A stretch of 64,000 nt of DNA from Boswellia sacra (Eukaryota > Streptophyta > Magnoliopsida > Sapindales > Burseraceae), in contig SNVD02008206.1 in NCBI GenBank assembly GCA_013180625.2, positions 248,001-312,000 on the forward strand, in the 5' to 3' direction. Positions within the stretch are counted from its first letter, which is position 1. Each line of letters starts with the position of its first letter. The notes below the pieces were generated by a model, which was not told the DNA's origin, did not search any database, and saw only the letters and a program-made list of their open reading frames with translations. Made by a program: the position numbers and the translations under genes. Of this stretch, positions 47,321 through 60,284 are shown one piece after another.

Positions 47321-47418
47321 TTCACGGAATGCGGGGACATGGCATGTTGGGTCCACAGTGCACCCAGTCTTCACGGAATGCGGGGGCATGGCATGTTGGG
47401 CCCACGGTGCACCCAGGC
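47321..47418. repeat. GC-rich 49-bp tandem repeat, two copies plus a partial third
   Basis: Units begin TTCACGGAATGCGGGGACAT at 47321 and 47370, and a third starts TTCACG at 47419. Each ends CACGGTGCACCCAGGC-like. A diverged relative lies at about 46713-46760. The composition stands out from the AT-rich surroundings. Confidence 0.9.
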
Positions 47419-47469
47419 TTCACGCATTTCTAAGACACTTTTATTTTTTATTTTTCATGAATTATATAT

Positions 47470-48820
47470 TTTCGTAGCCAGGCTCTTCTCATTCTGTCTC
47501 AGAAAATTTCCTAGTCTTACTAACTCTCAGTAACTAAATCTATATACTCTTATTTATTATAAATTAGTCATATTTATGATTTCTTTTATCTTTTATTTTA
47601 GGATATATCCCTGTTCTTTTAATATTAAAATTTTCTAGTCTGCTTTTATATTTCAAAATTACCTTGAAATAATAACAATTAAATTATGTTATTAATTGTA
47701 AAATATATTCTACATATATAGGCTCATATTTAGAATTACATTATGGTCATGCATTCTAATATTGTGTTTTTAATATCGAAAAAATGATACTGTGCCGTAA
47801 AACAACTTTTATCCTTTTAGTTTAATGACTTGTAAGACATTGATATTTGAATTTTACCTATTTTTAAACGGCAGTACAAGGATGCCAGCGCCCATCTTAT
47901 GCAGGTTAATTTTACAAAACCCATAACTGAAACAAAAAGCAGATCAATTAATTAAAATACCTCTAAAACAGATATAAGATAGAATTAATGGTACTATTAA
48001 GTTATTTAACAAAAGTACTCTAAATTACGATATTGTATTTACAAGTTAAATAAATAATTTAAATTTATAAATAAATAATCATGAAATTTATAATGCATAT
48101 AATGTCTATCTATATCGATTGTATGTGCAGCCATTCAATTATAGTGGGCATACAACTCATAGAGGTTGATATGATATATCATAATTGGATGATTTTACAT
48201 GCAAGCTCTATAAGATAAACTCTCTTCTTAGAGGTAGGAATGTCAAATATGTCATATAATTAAAATAATATGATTATAATTTTAAATATAATATAAAATA
48301 TAATACGAAACAATCACTACATTATAAATATAAAATATAGTTTTTTATCTATAATAATAATAATTTTATATCTTTATTTTATTTATATGACCTATATGAG
48401 ATCCTCATATAAATGTTATTTTCTATTTTCTAATCTCTTGTCCAACAATATAAATAAAAGGGTTGCTCCAAAGTAGTGGCAAACTAATTTTGGGCCACAA
48501 AGTTTAATCTTCACTAAGAGAGAGTAATCGTACATTCTTAAAAAGCTATTTGTTGGGCCTATCCAAAATGAATGATGCTACACTGGAAAGAAATGGTAAC
48601 CATGCATGCTTCAAAAACAAAATATCGGGCCCATCCTCAATACCTCTTGTCAAAAAAAAGGAAGAATGAAAGCTTGCATTTCAAGAAGCTATCATCACAC
48701 ATATAAACCATCAATGTTATAGATTTTTCCATAAAATTAATGTGTTTGGTTTGACATTAATCAGTGAAAAGTCTATGCAGCTATGGTTGAATAGAATTAC
48801 CATTCTAAAAGTGTTATGCA
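47470..48820. other. AT-rich intergenic stretch, nothing recognised
   Basis: No open frame, splice-consistent exon or element end was found. It lies between the RLK copy 2 upstream region and GDSL copy B. Confidence 0.5.
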
Positions 48821-48823
48821 ATT

Positions 48824-49081
48824 TGTGATGTGAGTTTTAAAGAAGGAGAGATAGCATGCTGTGGAACAGGGAAGTTTAGAAGAGTTTTCAGCTGTGGAGG
48901 AAAAAGGCTTATGAAGGAATTTCAACTGTGTGAGAACCCAAATGAGTATCTGTTTTAGGACTCATTTCATCTCACTGAAATGGCCCACAAACAATTGGCA
49001 GATCTGATGTGGAATGGAACCGACCCTCATGTTATTGGGCCTTACAATCTCAAGAAACTATATCAAATTCATTCAGTATAG
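48824..49081 (+). pseudogene. GDSL esterase/lipase copy B, last exon
   Basis: This reads CDVSFKEGEIACCGTGKFRR, then SCGGKR, CENPNEYLF*DSFHLTEMAH (the conserved D..H segment) and ends GPYNLKKLYQIHSV with TAG at 49079-49081. The in-frame TAG at 48956-48958 replaces the Trp of the family. No upstream exons were found in the window, so only the terminal exon survives. CACTA E3 lies 154 bp downstream. Confidence 0.85.
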
Positions 49082-49235
49082 ATGAACCCTTCCTATTCTA
49101 TAGAAATTGAAATATATCCAATTGAAGCTATTACTTATATATTTTTTTCTGTAATGAGCAATTTTAGCTTTTTAAAGAATATTATCTAAACCAATCCAAT
49201 TTTCATGGACTGTAGATTGATTGGATTGATTATTG

Positions 49236-52137
49236 CACTACAAGAAAATGGGCCTTTTACCGCAGGCCGAAACCGCGGTAAAAGGCCTTCTACGGCAGGC
49301 CTACGGCGGTTTAAACCCGCCGTATAAAATAGCGCTGTAAAAATCATTTTAACTTTTTATCACAGTTTTGGTCCGCGGTAAAAGGGTTTTTACCGTGGGC
49401 TGTAGGCTTGCCGTAAAAAATGTGATGTGGTGAAATTTTTTACCACGGGTCGTAAAAAGTCCTAATTATATCCCCTGCTTCCGTGGTTAGGGATTATCAA
49501 AAGCTCATAACTTGAATCACGCCACCTGCAGAGCAATAAAAACATTATAAACCCTCATATATGCATCTTCTCTAATATGAATTCGGTGGCAATTAAAAAA
49601 TCACAATCTCAAATTTACACTTTGCACTATAGCAACAACATATATATGTGTTTCTAACCATATATCATCAAACATAAATGCTTCTCTATTCTTTAAACTA
49701 TGTTAGTTTTTTATATTAAAACACAAATTAGAAGACAACATCAATGCTTCTCCACCCAACATGGCGAAACACAACCAACAGCAACACTGACACCACCATT
49801 ACACTTTCTAATTCTCTGCCATCCACACAAATACTCAAGAATTCTTCACTGAGATATTACTAAACAGGCCCTTAAAAGGTAGGACGGTCAAGAGCAAATA
49901 AGATCATGAAAACCCTACTCACTGGAAGTGCTTTTTCTCGGCCAGCAGATAATTCTCCAGTGATGATAGACTTCAATTTTGCAGCTTCCTCCTTGTATTT
50001 TTGTTCATACACAGCGAACTTGGCATTCCATTCAACTTCATGAGCAGCACCAGCAGGGACATGGAGACTCCAGTGCCTGCAGAAGTGTCAGGAGAGTTAT
50101 GAAAAATAAAATCAAAACTAGTGCATTGATGATCAGGTTGAAGTTATCCACATTAATTACTTTTTAAAATCTTCAGGCACATGGAAAGGCTCATATGGCC
50201 ATCCAAGATTCTTTCTAGTAGCATCCACTTCCTTGGCACCCAGAGCACTCCGATGTACACTATAGGAGTTTGCTTTGTTTAGAGACCCATAACCAATTGT
50301 TGTTGTCACCTGTGAAAAAGTATAGTTAAACGAAACGTAGTGTAATATCAGACACAGCTAGCTCAAATAAAAATGCTATGTAAAATATAAGATAACATTT
50401 TCAAGGAAAAAATTATATAAAATGCAAATGCAATCAAATTCTGCTGCAATTTAATCGCCGTTTAGTAGTTTGGTAGTTAAGCTTTTGTAAATTTAGAAGC
50501 ATACCAACCAAATTAACGTACAACTTAGTCAAGAACATATTTTTTCCTCTATTCGACTTCCACGCACCATAAAAGTTCCATGCACGAAAGAAATATCTAA
50601 CCTTGATTGACGTGGGTTTGTCTTTGACAGCCTTGGCTTCCTTGATGGCTGCACGAATTTCATCATATCCAGTGTTTCCATTCTTCACCCAGATAAAATG
50701 CCACCCAAGACCCTCAAAACCCGTGTCAACACTCTCAGTAAACGCAATCTCAATGTCACCGTCAATGGAGATGTGGTTATCATCATAAAAAGCGATAAGC
50801 TTTCCAAGTCCCCAGTGCCCGGCTAGGGAACAAGCCTCATTTGCAATCCCCTCCATTTGACAACCATCAACCAGTATCACATATCTACATTGAAAATAAA
50901 TACAAACACCAGTAAGCCAAATAAAATCAGAACATTAAAAAGATAATAAATTTACAAAGAGATCTATATAGTTATTATACGTGTAGTGGTCAACAATCTC
51001 ACTATCTAGCTTATTGAATCGTGCAGCCAAGTGCTTCTCCGCAAGAGCCAAACCAACAGCATTGGCAACACCCTGACCAAGGGGACCTATGCAAAACATC
51101 CAATAATTGTTTCAATTAGAATTCACAACTCTCATAATTGAAATTTTCACTAAGTTGCACAACATAAGTAAGATAAACTACGTTTCTAGAACATTGTAGA
51201 CACTAACCAGTAGTGACTTCGATACCAGGTGTCTCAAAATTTTTTTGGTGTCCAGGGGTTTTGCTTCCCACTGTCTGAAACTCTTCAAGTCCTCTTCCTA
51301 ACAAAATCAAAATAAAAAATTCAAACTTTGACAATTAAAAGTCATAAAAATTCAAACTTGGCTATTAACATTCAACTATAATTAAAATTTCAGATCTAAA
51401 ACAAAAAAGACCAATCACATGAACCCACCTTGACACTATCGTAACTAGCTAGGTGAAACAGAGCGTACTACAACATGCAGTCGTGTCCAGAGTTGGCAAA
51501 CTAGGGTGGCCGGAGTTGGCCTTCTCGATGGCATCAATAGCCAGAAACCGAATTGTATTGATTGATTTCTCAACCAAAGCGGTCTCTGTAGTAGCATCAA
51601 CGATTTCAATGGTCGCAGCACGGATTGGAGTAGGAGTGTGAAGGAGACGTGCTACTTTCTTTGTTTTCACCGACTACATGCTATAAATATAATTAAGGCA
51701 AATGATATAAGTAAGGAAATAGCCACGTCAGATATAAATATCTACAAGGGGGCAAAAAAAAAAAAAGGGAAGAAGAAGCGTTGTGCGAATTCCTTACCAA
51801 CAAGTATCATCAAAATGTTGGAGTCAAAAGTTGTCTAACGAGTAAAACTAAATGAAACCAACACTTTTTAGTCTTGTGAAGTTACGAGGAGAGCACAAGA
51901 AAGAGAGATACAGAGAGAGAGAGAGAGACGGTGTGTTGAGAGCGTTTAGAGAGAAATGGAGGAAATGGAAATTTGGGAGAACAAGCGAGCTTAGGGTAGA
52001 ACATATTTGGGATTCATTATACTCTTTCTACTGCGGTTTGACAAATCGAAGTAAATAATACTAGCAAATCACCATTTACGGTAGTTTTTAAAAACCGCCG
52101 TTATAAACTATAATAAATACTCCTTTTTCTTGTAGTG
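49236..52137. mobile_element. CACTA transposon E3 (2.9 kb) carrying a shuffled transketolase gene
   Basis: The left end is CACTACAAGAAAATGGGCC at 49236; the right end is TCCTTTTTCTTGTAGTG, ending at 52137. The target duplication TTG is at 49233-49235 and 52138-52140. Subterminal sequence is a distinct family, with repeated CCGCGGTAAAAGG / CCGCCGTnnAAA blocks. The body is almost entirely transketolase sequence on the minus strand. No transposase was recognised. Confidence 0.93.
49918..51670 (-). pseudogene. Captured chloroplast transketolase fragment in E3
   Basis: Transketolase is a thiamine-diphosphate enzyme of the Calvin and pentose phosphate cycles. Pieces from 5' to 3' on minus: 51670-51440 (LVEKSINTIRFLAIDAIEKANSGHPSLP); 51297-51205 ([25 protein letters not shown]); about 51088-50980 ([20 protein letters not shown]); 50880-50600 (GDGCQMEG-like GCQMEG, cofactor-binding GDG changed to [14 protein letters not shown]); about 50310-50160 ([15 protein letters not shown]); and about 50077-49918 ([19 protein letters not shown]). 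In the first piece, codons between SGHP and the MLQYALFHLAGYD segment have been lost and a CAG to TAG stop has arisen, so no enzyme can be made. The C-terminal half of the gene is absent. Confidence 0.92.
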
Positions 52138-52140
52138 TTG

Positions 52141-52975
52141 ATTGGATTGGATTGCAGAATGGATTAGAAAAAGTCTAAAACAATAATAAACTAATAATAA
52201 AAAACATATGACAATACAAATCAAAACAGTGTATCATATATTCATATTTGACTTTGAAAGGTTAATAATATCATTTTAAACGATAAACTGCAATGCACGC
52301 ACAACAATCATATTTGCAATAAAAGTTGTTCTTGTAAATGAACAGATGCATGAAAGTTGTTATAAAATATAATGCACACAAACACATTTTTGCATTAAGT
52401 TGCCTAAGGAAAAATTTATCTTCATTCATCTTTAGGGATTCTCTATGTGATATGAAGATAATACCTGTATCGGCACCACTACCGCTATACTGCACATCAA
52501 GCAAAATTCGGGTCATTTAGTCAAACGTTCTTCAACTATACTATTGGAAGATTTTCTGATGGAGTTTAATTAATTCTGAGATATAGGTATGATGTATGAC
52601 CCATTAATCTGATGTTGATTTGTGATCTACGAGTAAAGATCAATTTATTATTTTTTATAGGGTGGATTTGGACTTTGCATCCGCGAAAGCTGGTGTTCTA
52701 ATTGAAACTTAACTAGAATTTGTATGTGATCTTGTTGATTAAATTAATCAATGAAGTCAAATATAAATGAATAAACTCATAGTCTACTTCATCTTATTAA
52801 TTGCTGGTAACTAAACATCTTGTCACACCGCTAGATCAACAAACAAAAGGGAAATGTAATCATTATTTTGTAGTTTGTAATAAAAAAGATACACAGAGTT
52901 CAAAAATTCTATCAACCACAATTTCAACTATTTACAATAAGTTTCAATAAAAAGAATCAAATCAAGAAACATTAT
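52141..52975. other. Intergenic stretch, nothing recognised
   Basis: AT-rich with no gene or element end found. It separates E3 from the LTR-like block. Confidence 0.45.
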
Positions 52976-55183
52976 CGTAACAGCCTATAGTTATCAAGGG
53001 AACTCCATCATCATTCTGCTAAACTCCTCAATTAATCAACTGAACTAACAATCACTGTTAAGGTCGATTAAAGTGGCTCTCCTATGCTATATTACTTGCG
53101 CGCCTATGCTAGTTCTCTGTTTTGGCTTGTTATACTTAGCTAAGTTTCATCACATCACTTGCGCATTCCCACCTTTACTAAGTTCATTTCATATATGCCT
53201 TTCTCAGGCCATTTCCATTACACACTCACACACACACATGCACTAATTCATTTCATATATGCCTTTCTTAGGCGATTCTCATCACATATGCACATATGCT
53301 CATATTTCATTTTCATATAACCTTAGGGACACACGTATATCACATATTACCACAATGTTGAGGCTAGTTCAACAATCTGAGTGATACCGGACCTATGCTA
53401 CCGAATCCTATACGAGAAAATACATGATTCGAACCTCTTCTCATCCAATCGATCACAATGGCTTACACGTGACACTTTATATTATGTGTGACACTTTGCT
53501 TTCCCTATAACCCTCAAGAGGTGGCCCTCACACAATTTCAAGAGGTGACCTCGTAAAATTGCTTATAACAGTCTACATGTGACACTTTGTGATTTCTGAA
53601 ACCTTCAAGAGGTGACCTTCATGCTATCAATTATACAATGAGCATTCAATGTCCCAAGGTTTTGGCATGTCATACACTTTCATAACATATCACATTTCAA
53701 ATCCTATAACAAAAGTTCAAAGTCATATTTTCCCATCCATCATAAAACACAACAATATAATTACCATAACATTAACATTTAACAAAATCTCATTACCTAA
53801 ATACCACATAAGAACATGTTTAGCTTACTTAACCTAATCAAATTCTACTGTAGAGTCCTTAATTCACCTAGAAATTATAACAAAACCCTTAAAGATTATC
53901 GTTTAACAGCATAATTCAATTCCTTTACTAACTCAACTTTACACACATTCAATTGGATGCTTTTTAAGAAGTTAATGCTTACTCCAATAATCCACATAAA
54001 TTTGTAGGTCACATGTACAAACATATAACATATCTCATACAACTTATCAGAAGAAAATGGGGATATGTGCCCTTTGAATTCACTTAATTTAGCACACTTT
54101 TAATTCCTGCCTCATGGCCTCTTCAATTGAGCAATCCTGATTTGGAAATTTATATAGATCTCAACAATAGCCCAATCTTTACAAAAATTTATCATCTAAT
54201 AAAAGACATCTAAAAATGATTCCACCAAAAATCACAACTTTTCAACAAATATAATTCATTCAACAATAATTTATTTGGTTTACTCTGTTCCAAAAGTTGC
54301 AAGTCCTAGTTTTTTAAACTCAATTTTGAAAAATCATAACAATTAATTACAGAGCTCCAAAAATCATGAAAAATTTCAGTTCAAAAGAAAACATATTCAA
54401 GGTCTTGCATACCAAAAATCACGAGTTTTTATGAAGATTTGTCAAATTTATTCTCACTGCTCTGTTTAAAAATAGGGGAAGTCTAATTTTGTTTTAGCAA
54501 CTTCAAAATTCACCATAATTCACAACCTACAAATTTTTAAGTCAATAAAATTCCATAAAATTCTTAACATGTCTAGTTTATCAAATAAAAAATTCAAAGC
54601 CATAAAATAACCCTAGAATTTTTGAGAATTTTTGTACTCAACACTGCTCAATATAAAAGCCCTGCAGAATTTAAACTCCATCACCATTTCTAACCTCCTA
54701 TCATCATCCAACCTCTTAAATCTTTCATAACTCATACAAAATCATGTTTTCTAATAGATTTTAGTATATGCATAAAGCAAATATACCATGATTCATGCTA
54801 TATAACATTAATTTCTTTTAAAAATTAATGAAACAATGCAAGAGATTGAAGGAGTTAAGTCCTACCTCTATCTTGCCTCCTTCTTTCTTCTTCTTCCTTT
54901 ATTTAATGGCAAAAAATATGGAAAAGGGATGAGAGCTAGGGTTTATAGCAAGAAGCCAATTCAATAATAATCTAGAAGTCTCCTAAACCCCTTCTCTATT
55001 ATATTTATCCGCATTAGCAAATTTTTAGTTTAGTAACTTATGTTTCTAAAGCTTATGATAACCCTTCCATCTCTTATCTATTAGCATTTCACTCCCATGC
55101 ATATACATAATTAATAATACTAATAATACACGCATTATGACGTAATGAAGGTTAGGCACAAACTTACATTTTAGGATGTCACA
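52976..55183. mobile_element. Probable LTR relic (about 2.2 kb)
   Basis: The block begins CGTAACAGCC and ends GGATGTCACA; on the minus strand this is TGTGACATCC...GGCTGTTACG, the form of a plant Ty3/gypsy LTR. Inside are degenerate tandem units at about 53460-53610 (GACACTTTGT...CAAGAGGTGACC, three times) and 53160-53290 (TTCATTTCATATATGCCTTTCT twice), with no coding potential. The overall character matches the insert at 7503-10616. No target duplication was found, so the limits are approximate. Confidence 0.4.
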
Positions 55184-55482
55184 CATCCTGTTTCTCTTGT
55201 ATGCAACTCCATAAATAGCAATTGCATAGAATTGATACTAACAAGCTAATACTAAAAAAGAGCACATGACAACATATATCAACCATTAGTATCATAGATT
55301 CGTATTAACTTTAAAATTTAAGAATACAAATAGTTCTACTCCTTACGCTACAAGAAATTTTTTACATATTTGACGCATTAGTTTTGTTTATTTGAGGGTT
55401 CTGTTAAAACTCAATCAAATATAATACAATTTTAGAAAGTCAACCCGCCTTTACACTTATTTAATGCTACTATAATTTAATT

Positions 55483-55512
55483 AAATTACAAATTTGTCAT
55501 TTTATATAAATA
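55483..55512 (+). promoter_or_regulatory. Putative promoter (TATA-like block) in the left end of E4
   Basis: AAATTACAAATTTGTCATTT then TATATAAAT lies 137 bp inside the left end and is almost identical in layout to the block in E2 at 35692. CT-rich leader-like sequence follows to about 55840. Promoter function is inferred. Confidence 0.4.
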
Positions 55513-56699
55513 CTCATTTCCCTCGTGATTTTCGGCATTTCCCTCGTGATTTTGGCCTAGCCGCTCTCTCCTTATCTCTTCTACCCTCTCTGCGTCATCT
55601 ATTTTGCTAGAAATCACTTTTCCCCTCCCTCCCTTCCTCTATTAAGTGATTGAATCATCAATAACTCTCTCTCACCCTTACCGATTTGTGTCCTCCCTCA
55701 CTCAGTCCATCGCCCCCTCCCTTACTCCCTCGATCTGTTGCTTCATTAGTCACCGATTTATCACTGGTGAATCATTGATATCCCAGAGCATCTCTCATAG
55801 TCACCGGTTTCTCACCTCTGGTAAGTTGCTAATTGTTATTTATGGGTAAGTGGCCTTCTCATAGTCACGACACCTCTCCCTCTAATAAGGTAGCAAAGGC
55901 CCCGACACAAAAGTCCTTCCCTTATTTTTAAAATTCCTCTTTTATTTTTTAAATCAAAACTACGGTTTACTCCTCTCCTCCCTCTCGAAGCTTCTCAACA
56001 AAATTGAGGATGATTTGTCCAAGATCCTATCTCTAACCCAAATTTCTAATCCTAAATCGGTTCCCTCTCTTAGAATTCTCTCAGTCGTCGTTGCTCTAGA
56101 TCTCCACCTCTCGCTATCGCTCTCGATCTCCAGCTCTCTCTGTCTTTTGCTTGATTTTTTGTTTCTAAATTCATTTTTTTTGTATCTTTGTGTGCAAAGG
56201 AGGAAAGGCTAGGAGCAAGAAGGGTAGAAGGGTGCATGCAAGAAGGGTGAAGATTAGGTTTCCGTGTTTGAGTTTAGAAGGGTGTATGTAGAAAGTTGGA
56301 TTGGAAAGCTCTGTTGATCATAAAGATCATAGATCACTTGATGTTCTCTACTTGGTTAACTTGTCAACATCTTCTCAAGAACACAACTGTGTTTCTGAAA
56401 GTGGTAAATATTGTTCAAATATTTGGTGGTTTGTATCAAGAAAGCAATTGTTAAGATGCACAAAATGATTACTCTTGAAATCAATGTGTTATATTATTAA
56501 TGATTTCTGTGTATTTGAAGAAAACAATTCATGTTTGGTTGATTGATAAGTACTATTTCTTTGAAATATGTTAGGCTGAATGTCCCTTTTTGTTTATGTA
56601 GCTAAGGATAAAAAAAAAGTTGTATGATGCTTAAATGGTGCTGTTTAAAGTCTCTGATCTAATGGCATGCTGTGTTTCCTATATTGATTTTCTTGCATG

Positions 56700-59260
56700 T
56701 TGTTCATATGTTATGTAAATAAGTAACCAAACAAGGAAGGCAAGGTCTAGAGGTCAACGCTTCTACTGTGAAGTATCATATGATAGAGGGTCTGCCAAAA
56801 AACGTTATTAGCACACAAACTTTTGATGATCTTGTTGAAGTTAAGGAAACAGGTAAATATTTTAATCTTTCTATGCAACTGTGAACTAATAGGTTGAGTT
56901 GATATTTTATGAGGGATGATGTGACTATTGCTGAAACAGGAACTCAATAAGGCTATCAGGTGGAGACTATATGCCCAAAGAAGTGAGTGCTGCCTACTGG
57001 TTTTCTATATGAATACATGCTTACTTATTTTGTCTCTTTGTTTATGTGAGTGATTGTTTTCAAGAGCCAATTTTATCCTTAGATAGTTATGATGTTTTTG
57101 TTGCATTATAGCACTTCATTTACTACTCCTGCTAATATTTGCAATATTTCCAAGTAGCGTAAGTATTAAATATTTGCTTCTTACAACTTTTCAACTTTTT
57201 CTCTCTAGGTGTTTCCTTTTAGGCCTGTGGCCAAAGTTTGTTTTTAGACCTCTACTTTATTACAACTATTCTTTTCAACACTTGTTATTATAATGTATAT
57301 TTGAAAATTATACCTCTTATTTGGCAAAGACGTCTGTTTTTGATTTGCTTGCTGATGATGAGATGAGTGTCAACCTCAATAGAAGTCCCACACATGAAGC
57401 TCATGTTGCATTTTCAGTTGAAGGTATGACATTATTGTCTAAAAGTTATACGTGGTTTCAGATTTCATCTCACAGTGAAGCCTTTTCAATTTCAGACTGC
57501 ATTATCGATTAACTCCATTTTGGGACAGTTTATATGTTATGCAAAATAGAAAAATAAACTATATACTACTTTTTGAAGTTTGTGATATTTTTTTATATTT
57601 GCATTAAATGAGATATTTTTCCACTAGATCCATTTTTATCCAGGTTTCCTCTAGAAATAGAAGGGTATAGTCTAATATTGCAGAAGCTTTTAAATGGTCA
57701 AGAGTGGTTGAAGAGCGCCGGGGAAATTGCAATGTTCTTCAAACATTTTTTTCCAAAGCCTGGACTCTTAATAGTTGTACCTTTGTTTGTTGGTATAATT
57801 GTGTTTGATTCATATGTCTTGCTATAATTTTCTTTGGTATACTTCATGTGAGGGCACATTTTAGAGCTCCAATATTGTTGTTAACTCTATCAAAATAAGC
57901 TTTTTGATTGAGTGGTTACTTAATGATAATGTTGAATTTGTAATTTTCATTTGTGTTACTTTCTTGTGCATTTGGCAATAACTCTTGTAGAGTAGGTATC
58001 TTAATCTATCTACTGTTTCCTATCATTGTATTTTTTGTATCCAAAAGTACTTTTTTTAAATTTAATGAAGCTTTTCTAATTGTTAAAATGTGCCTTTCTG
58101 TTGAATGCCTTTCTGTTGGCCATTAGGTTTGGGTAAAGTGGGGATAAAAACTCCTGTCCATTCGCCACAGCCCAAAAGGTAACTGCCCTGTGTGAATGTC
58201 TGCTATTAACTGTCCACTTCATGTCTCTAAGTTCTAACAACTTTTAAATTCGGTTACTGATAGTGATCCCAACAACATATTTCTGTAGGCTTGCCTAGTT
58301 GAATGCATTGATTTATCATAAAACAGAATCTTATTGATATGATACTATTTTATTATCATTCTATTCCATGTGGTAGACAACATACAACACTGCTTTATAA
58401 TTACAGAATCTAATATGAGGTTTCTCTTAGTGTGATTTCTTATAGGAACTGCACAAACTGTTTCTTGATGGATATTAGGACATAAAAAAGTTGAAAGACG
58501 TTTGAGTTGAGTAATTGCCTCTAATAGATAATAGAAATTTTGTTTTAATACTAAAAACTTTTAGCCATTGGAATTGTGCTCAAAATTATGGTATTTGGCC
58601 TATGAAATATTTGTCACATGGTACAATGCTGATGCTTCAAGAATTTATTCTAGACTTTCAGTTCAGGAGTTGTTTAGCATTTCTTATAATACTTAAATGC
58701 TGTACAAACTAAAATTTAACACTTCCACTGCTATTGTGTTTTAGTTCTTAGTAGTGTTATTTGCTTGAATGAGAGTCAAAGGCACAGAATCAATGGTTAT
58801 GGTTTTTCTGTATATGCTACTGCCTACTGGGCGCTTGTTGGAACTTTGATCATCACCAGCTATGTCCCAATGAATATGCTTTATCATCTATTTTGGTCTT
58901 TGCTAATATCTATTTATCATGAAATGCATACTTTATGGCATGCACAGCTAGCTTTCACTTAATATAACTGATTCTAGCTTTACCAATATCTTGTATCAAA
59001 CTCAAGCTCTAAATATACAAAGCATTATTCAAATACTATATGAGAAATGTCTTCTATGAGGTATAGGATCTTTCAGTATAGATGTTTCTCTCCACAGAAT
59101 GCTGTAACGAGACTTAACTCAAGGAGCTTTGATTATTTGCTGGATGATCTTGAACTTGAAGTGGTGAGAGCCCTATTGACTATAGCTCTCTTTAACGTAA
59201 CATGTCACTTGATTGGTCCTATTTCAACTATTCCATATTTCTTTATATGTTCCATTTGAT
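56700..59260 (+). other. Exon-like captured fragments in E4, not identified
   Basis: Several short open stretches with plausible splice borders stand out from the AT-rich background: about 56740-56850 (STVKYHMIEGLPKNVISTQT), about 57325-57423 (SVFDLLADDEMSVNLNRSPT), about 57655-57760 (LLNGQEWLKSAGEIAMFFKH) and about 59095-59165 (NAVTRLNSRSFDYLLDDLEL). They are on + as in E1 and E2. I could not match them to a family from memory; they may come from more than one host gene. Confidence 0.35.
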
Positions 59261-60170
59261 GCCAGAGTCTTGGCAAGATCTTTTGTTCATTAATTTATTT
59301 ACCTTCCTTCAGACTATTTTATGACAATATTCTCTTGTTCATTCTTTCATCTAATTATGCAGTTAGTATGAGCAATTTTGCATGTATTTACATCTGAGTA
59401 ACTGCAATGAGACAACTAGGTGCAATTGATGGCATTAGTTGCTTCTACCTTATCTTGCACATAAGACAAATAACTGATCTTGATATTTCCTGAGCACTAA
59501 CATCTCTCAAGACAAGTTCCCAATAGTCAATGGTTCTTTACTTATGATTTAGGATCCATCCAAACTGATGAGAGCATTCTGTTATATTTAAATATTTTGA
59601 ATCATGAATATAATGGCATCTACACTACTTTAACTAAGAATAAAATCAATCCCTTGTAGGAAATGAAAATCGACCAAAATAAATCAGGAAAATTTTCCTA
59701 GTAGTAGGAAAAGAAAGAAGTGGGGAAATATAAAAGAACTTTTGAAATCCCAATGGTGCACATCAGGTTATTCTACCAGATTCTATAGATGGAACCATTA
59801 GAAATGATTTGGTTTAGAGTAAATACTGGCTAGGTTCCGTTGCTTGACCTTAAAAGTTTGGATAAGAAGATACTGTGAAAGTTAGGCATTACTAGAGGTG
59901 CCAAAGTAGTAAGAAAAAGACACAATAGATTATGAATTTATGCAAGATTTTCCAAGAGATAAATGGCAAAAAAGGACAGATAAGACAATATGCGTGTTAC
60001 CATGCTAACACAGAAATTTGGAATGTGACTATAGTGGTTCTTGGCATCTTAGCTTATATAAATAGCCTTCTGAACAAGCTGCTAAAACTTCCAAGGGTAA
60101 TATTTGATATCTTGCTTATAGTAATGATGAATTGATTGATAAAAGCAATGGCTCTCTTTTATGCATGTCA

Positions 60171-60284
60171 GGTTTCTCCTTCAATGAAGTTAGTTCTATA
60201 CGCAAAAGCAGTAGCAAAGTTATATTTTGTCATTTCTCTGCGGATGGAAAGTTGTTGGCCAATGCTGGGCATGACAAGATGGTA
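60171..60284 (+). pseudogene. Captured LEUNIG/LUG-type corepressor WD40 exon in E4
   Basis: [20 protein letters not shown] then [16 protein letters not shown] matches the first WD40 repeat region of the plant transcriptional corepressor LEUNIG or its homolog. The exon follows an acceptor (TGTCAG) and ends near ATG|GTATAA. The rest of the gene is not seen; the preceding unidentified pieces might be unrelated. Confidence 0.75.

Noticed and set aside
52976..55183. A complete solo LTR with target duplication
   Set aside because: The ends look LTR-like, but flanking 5-mers (ATTAT and CATCC) do not match, so it is kept only as a low-confidence relic.
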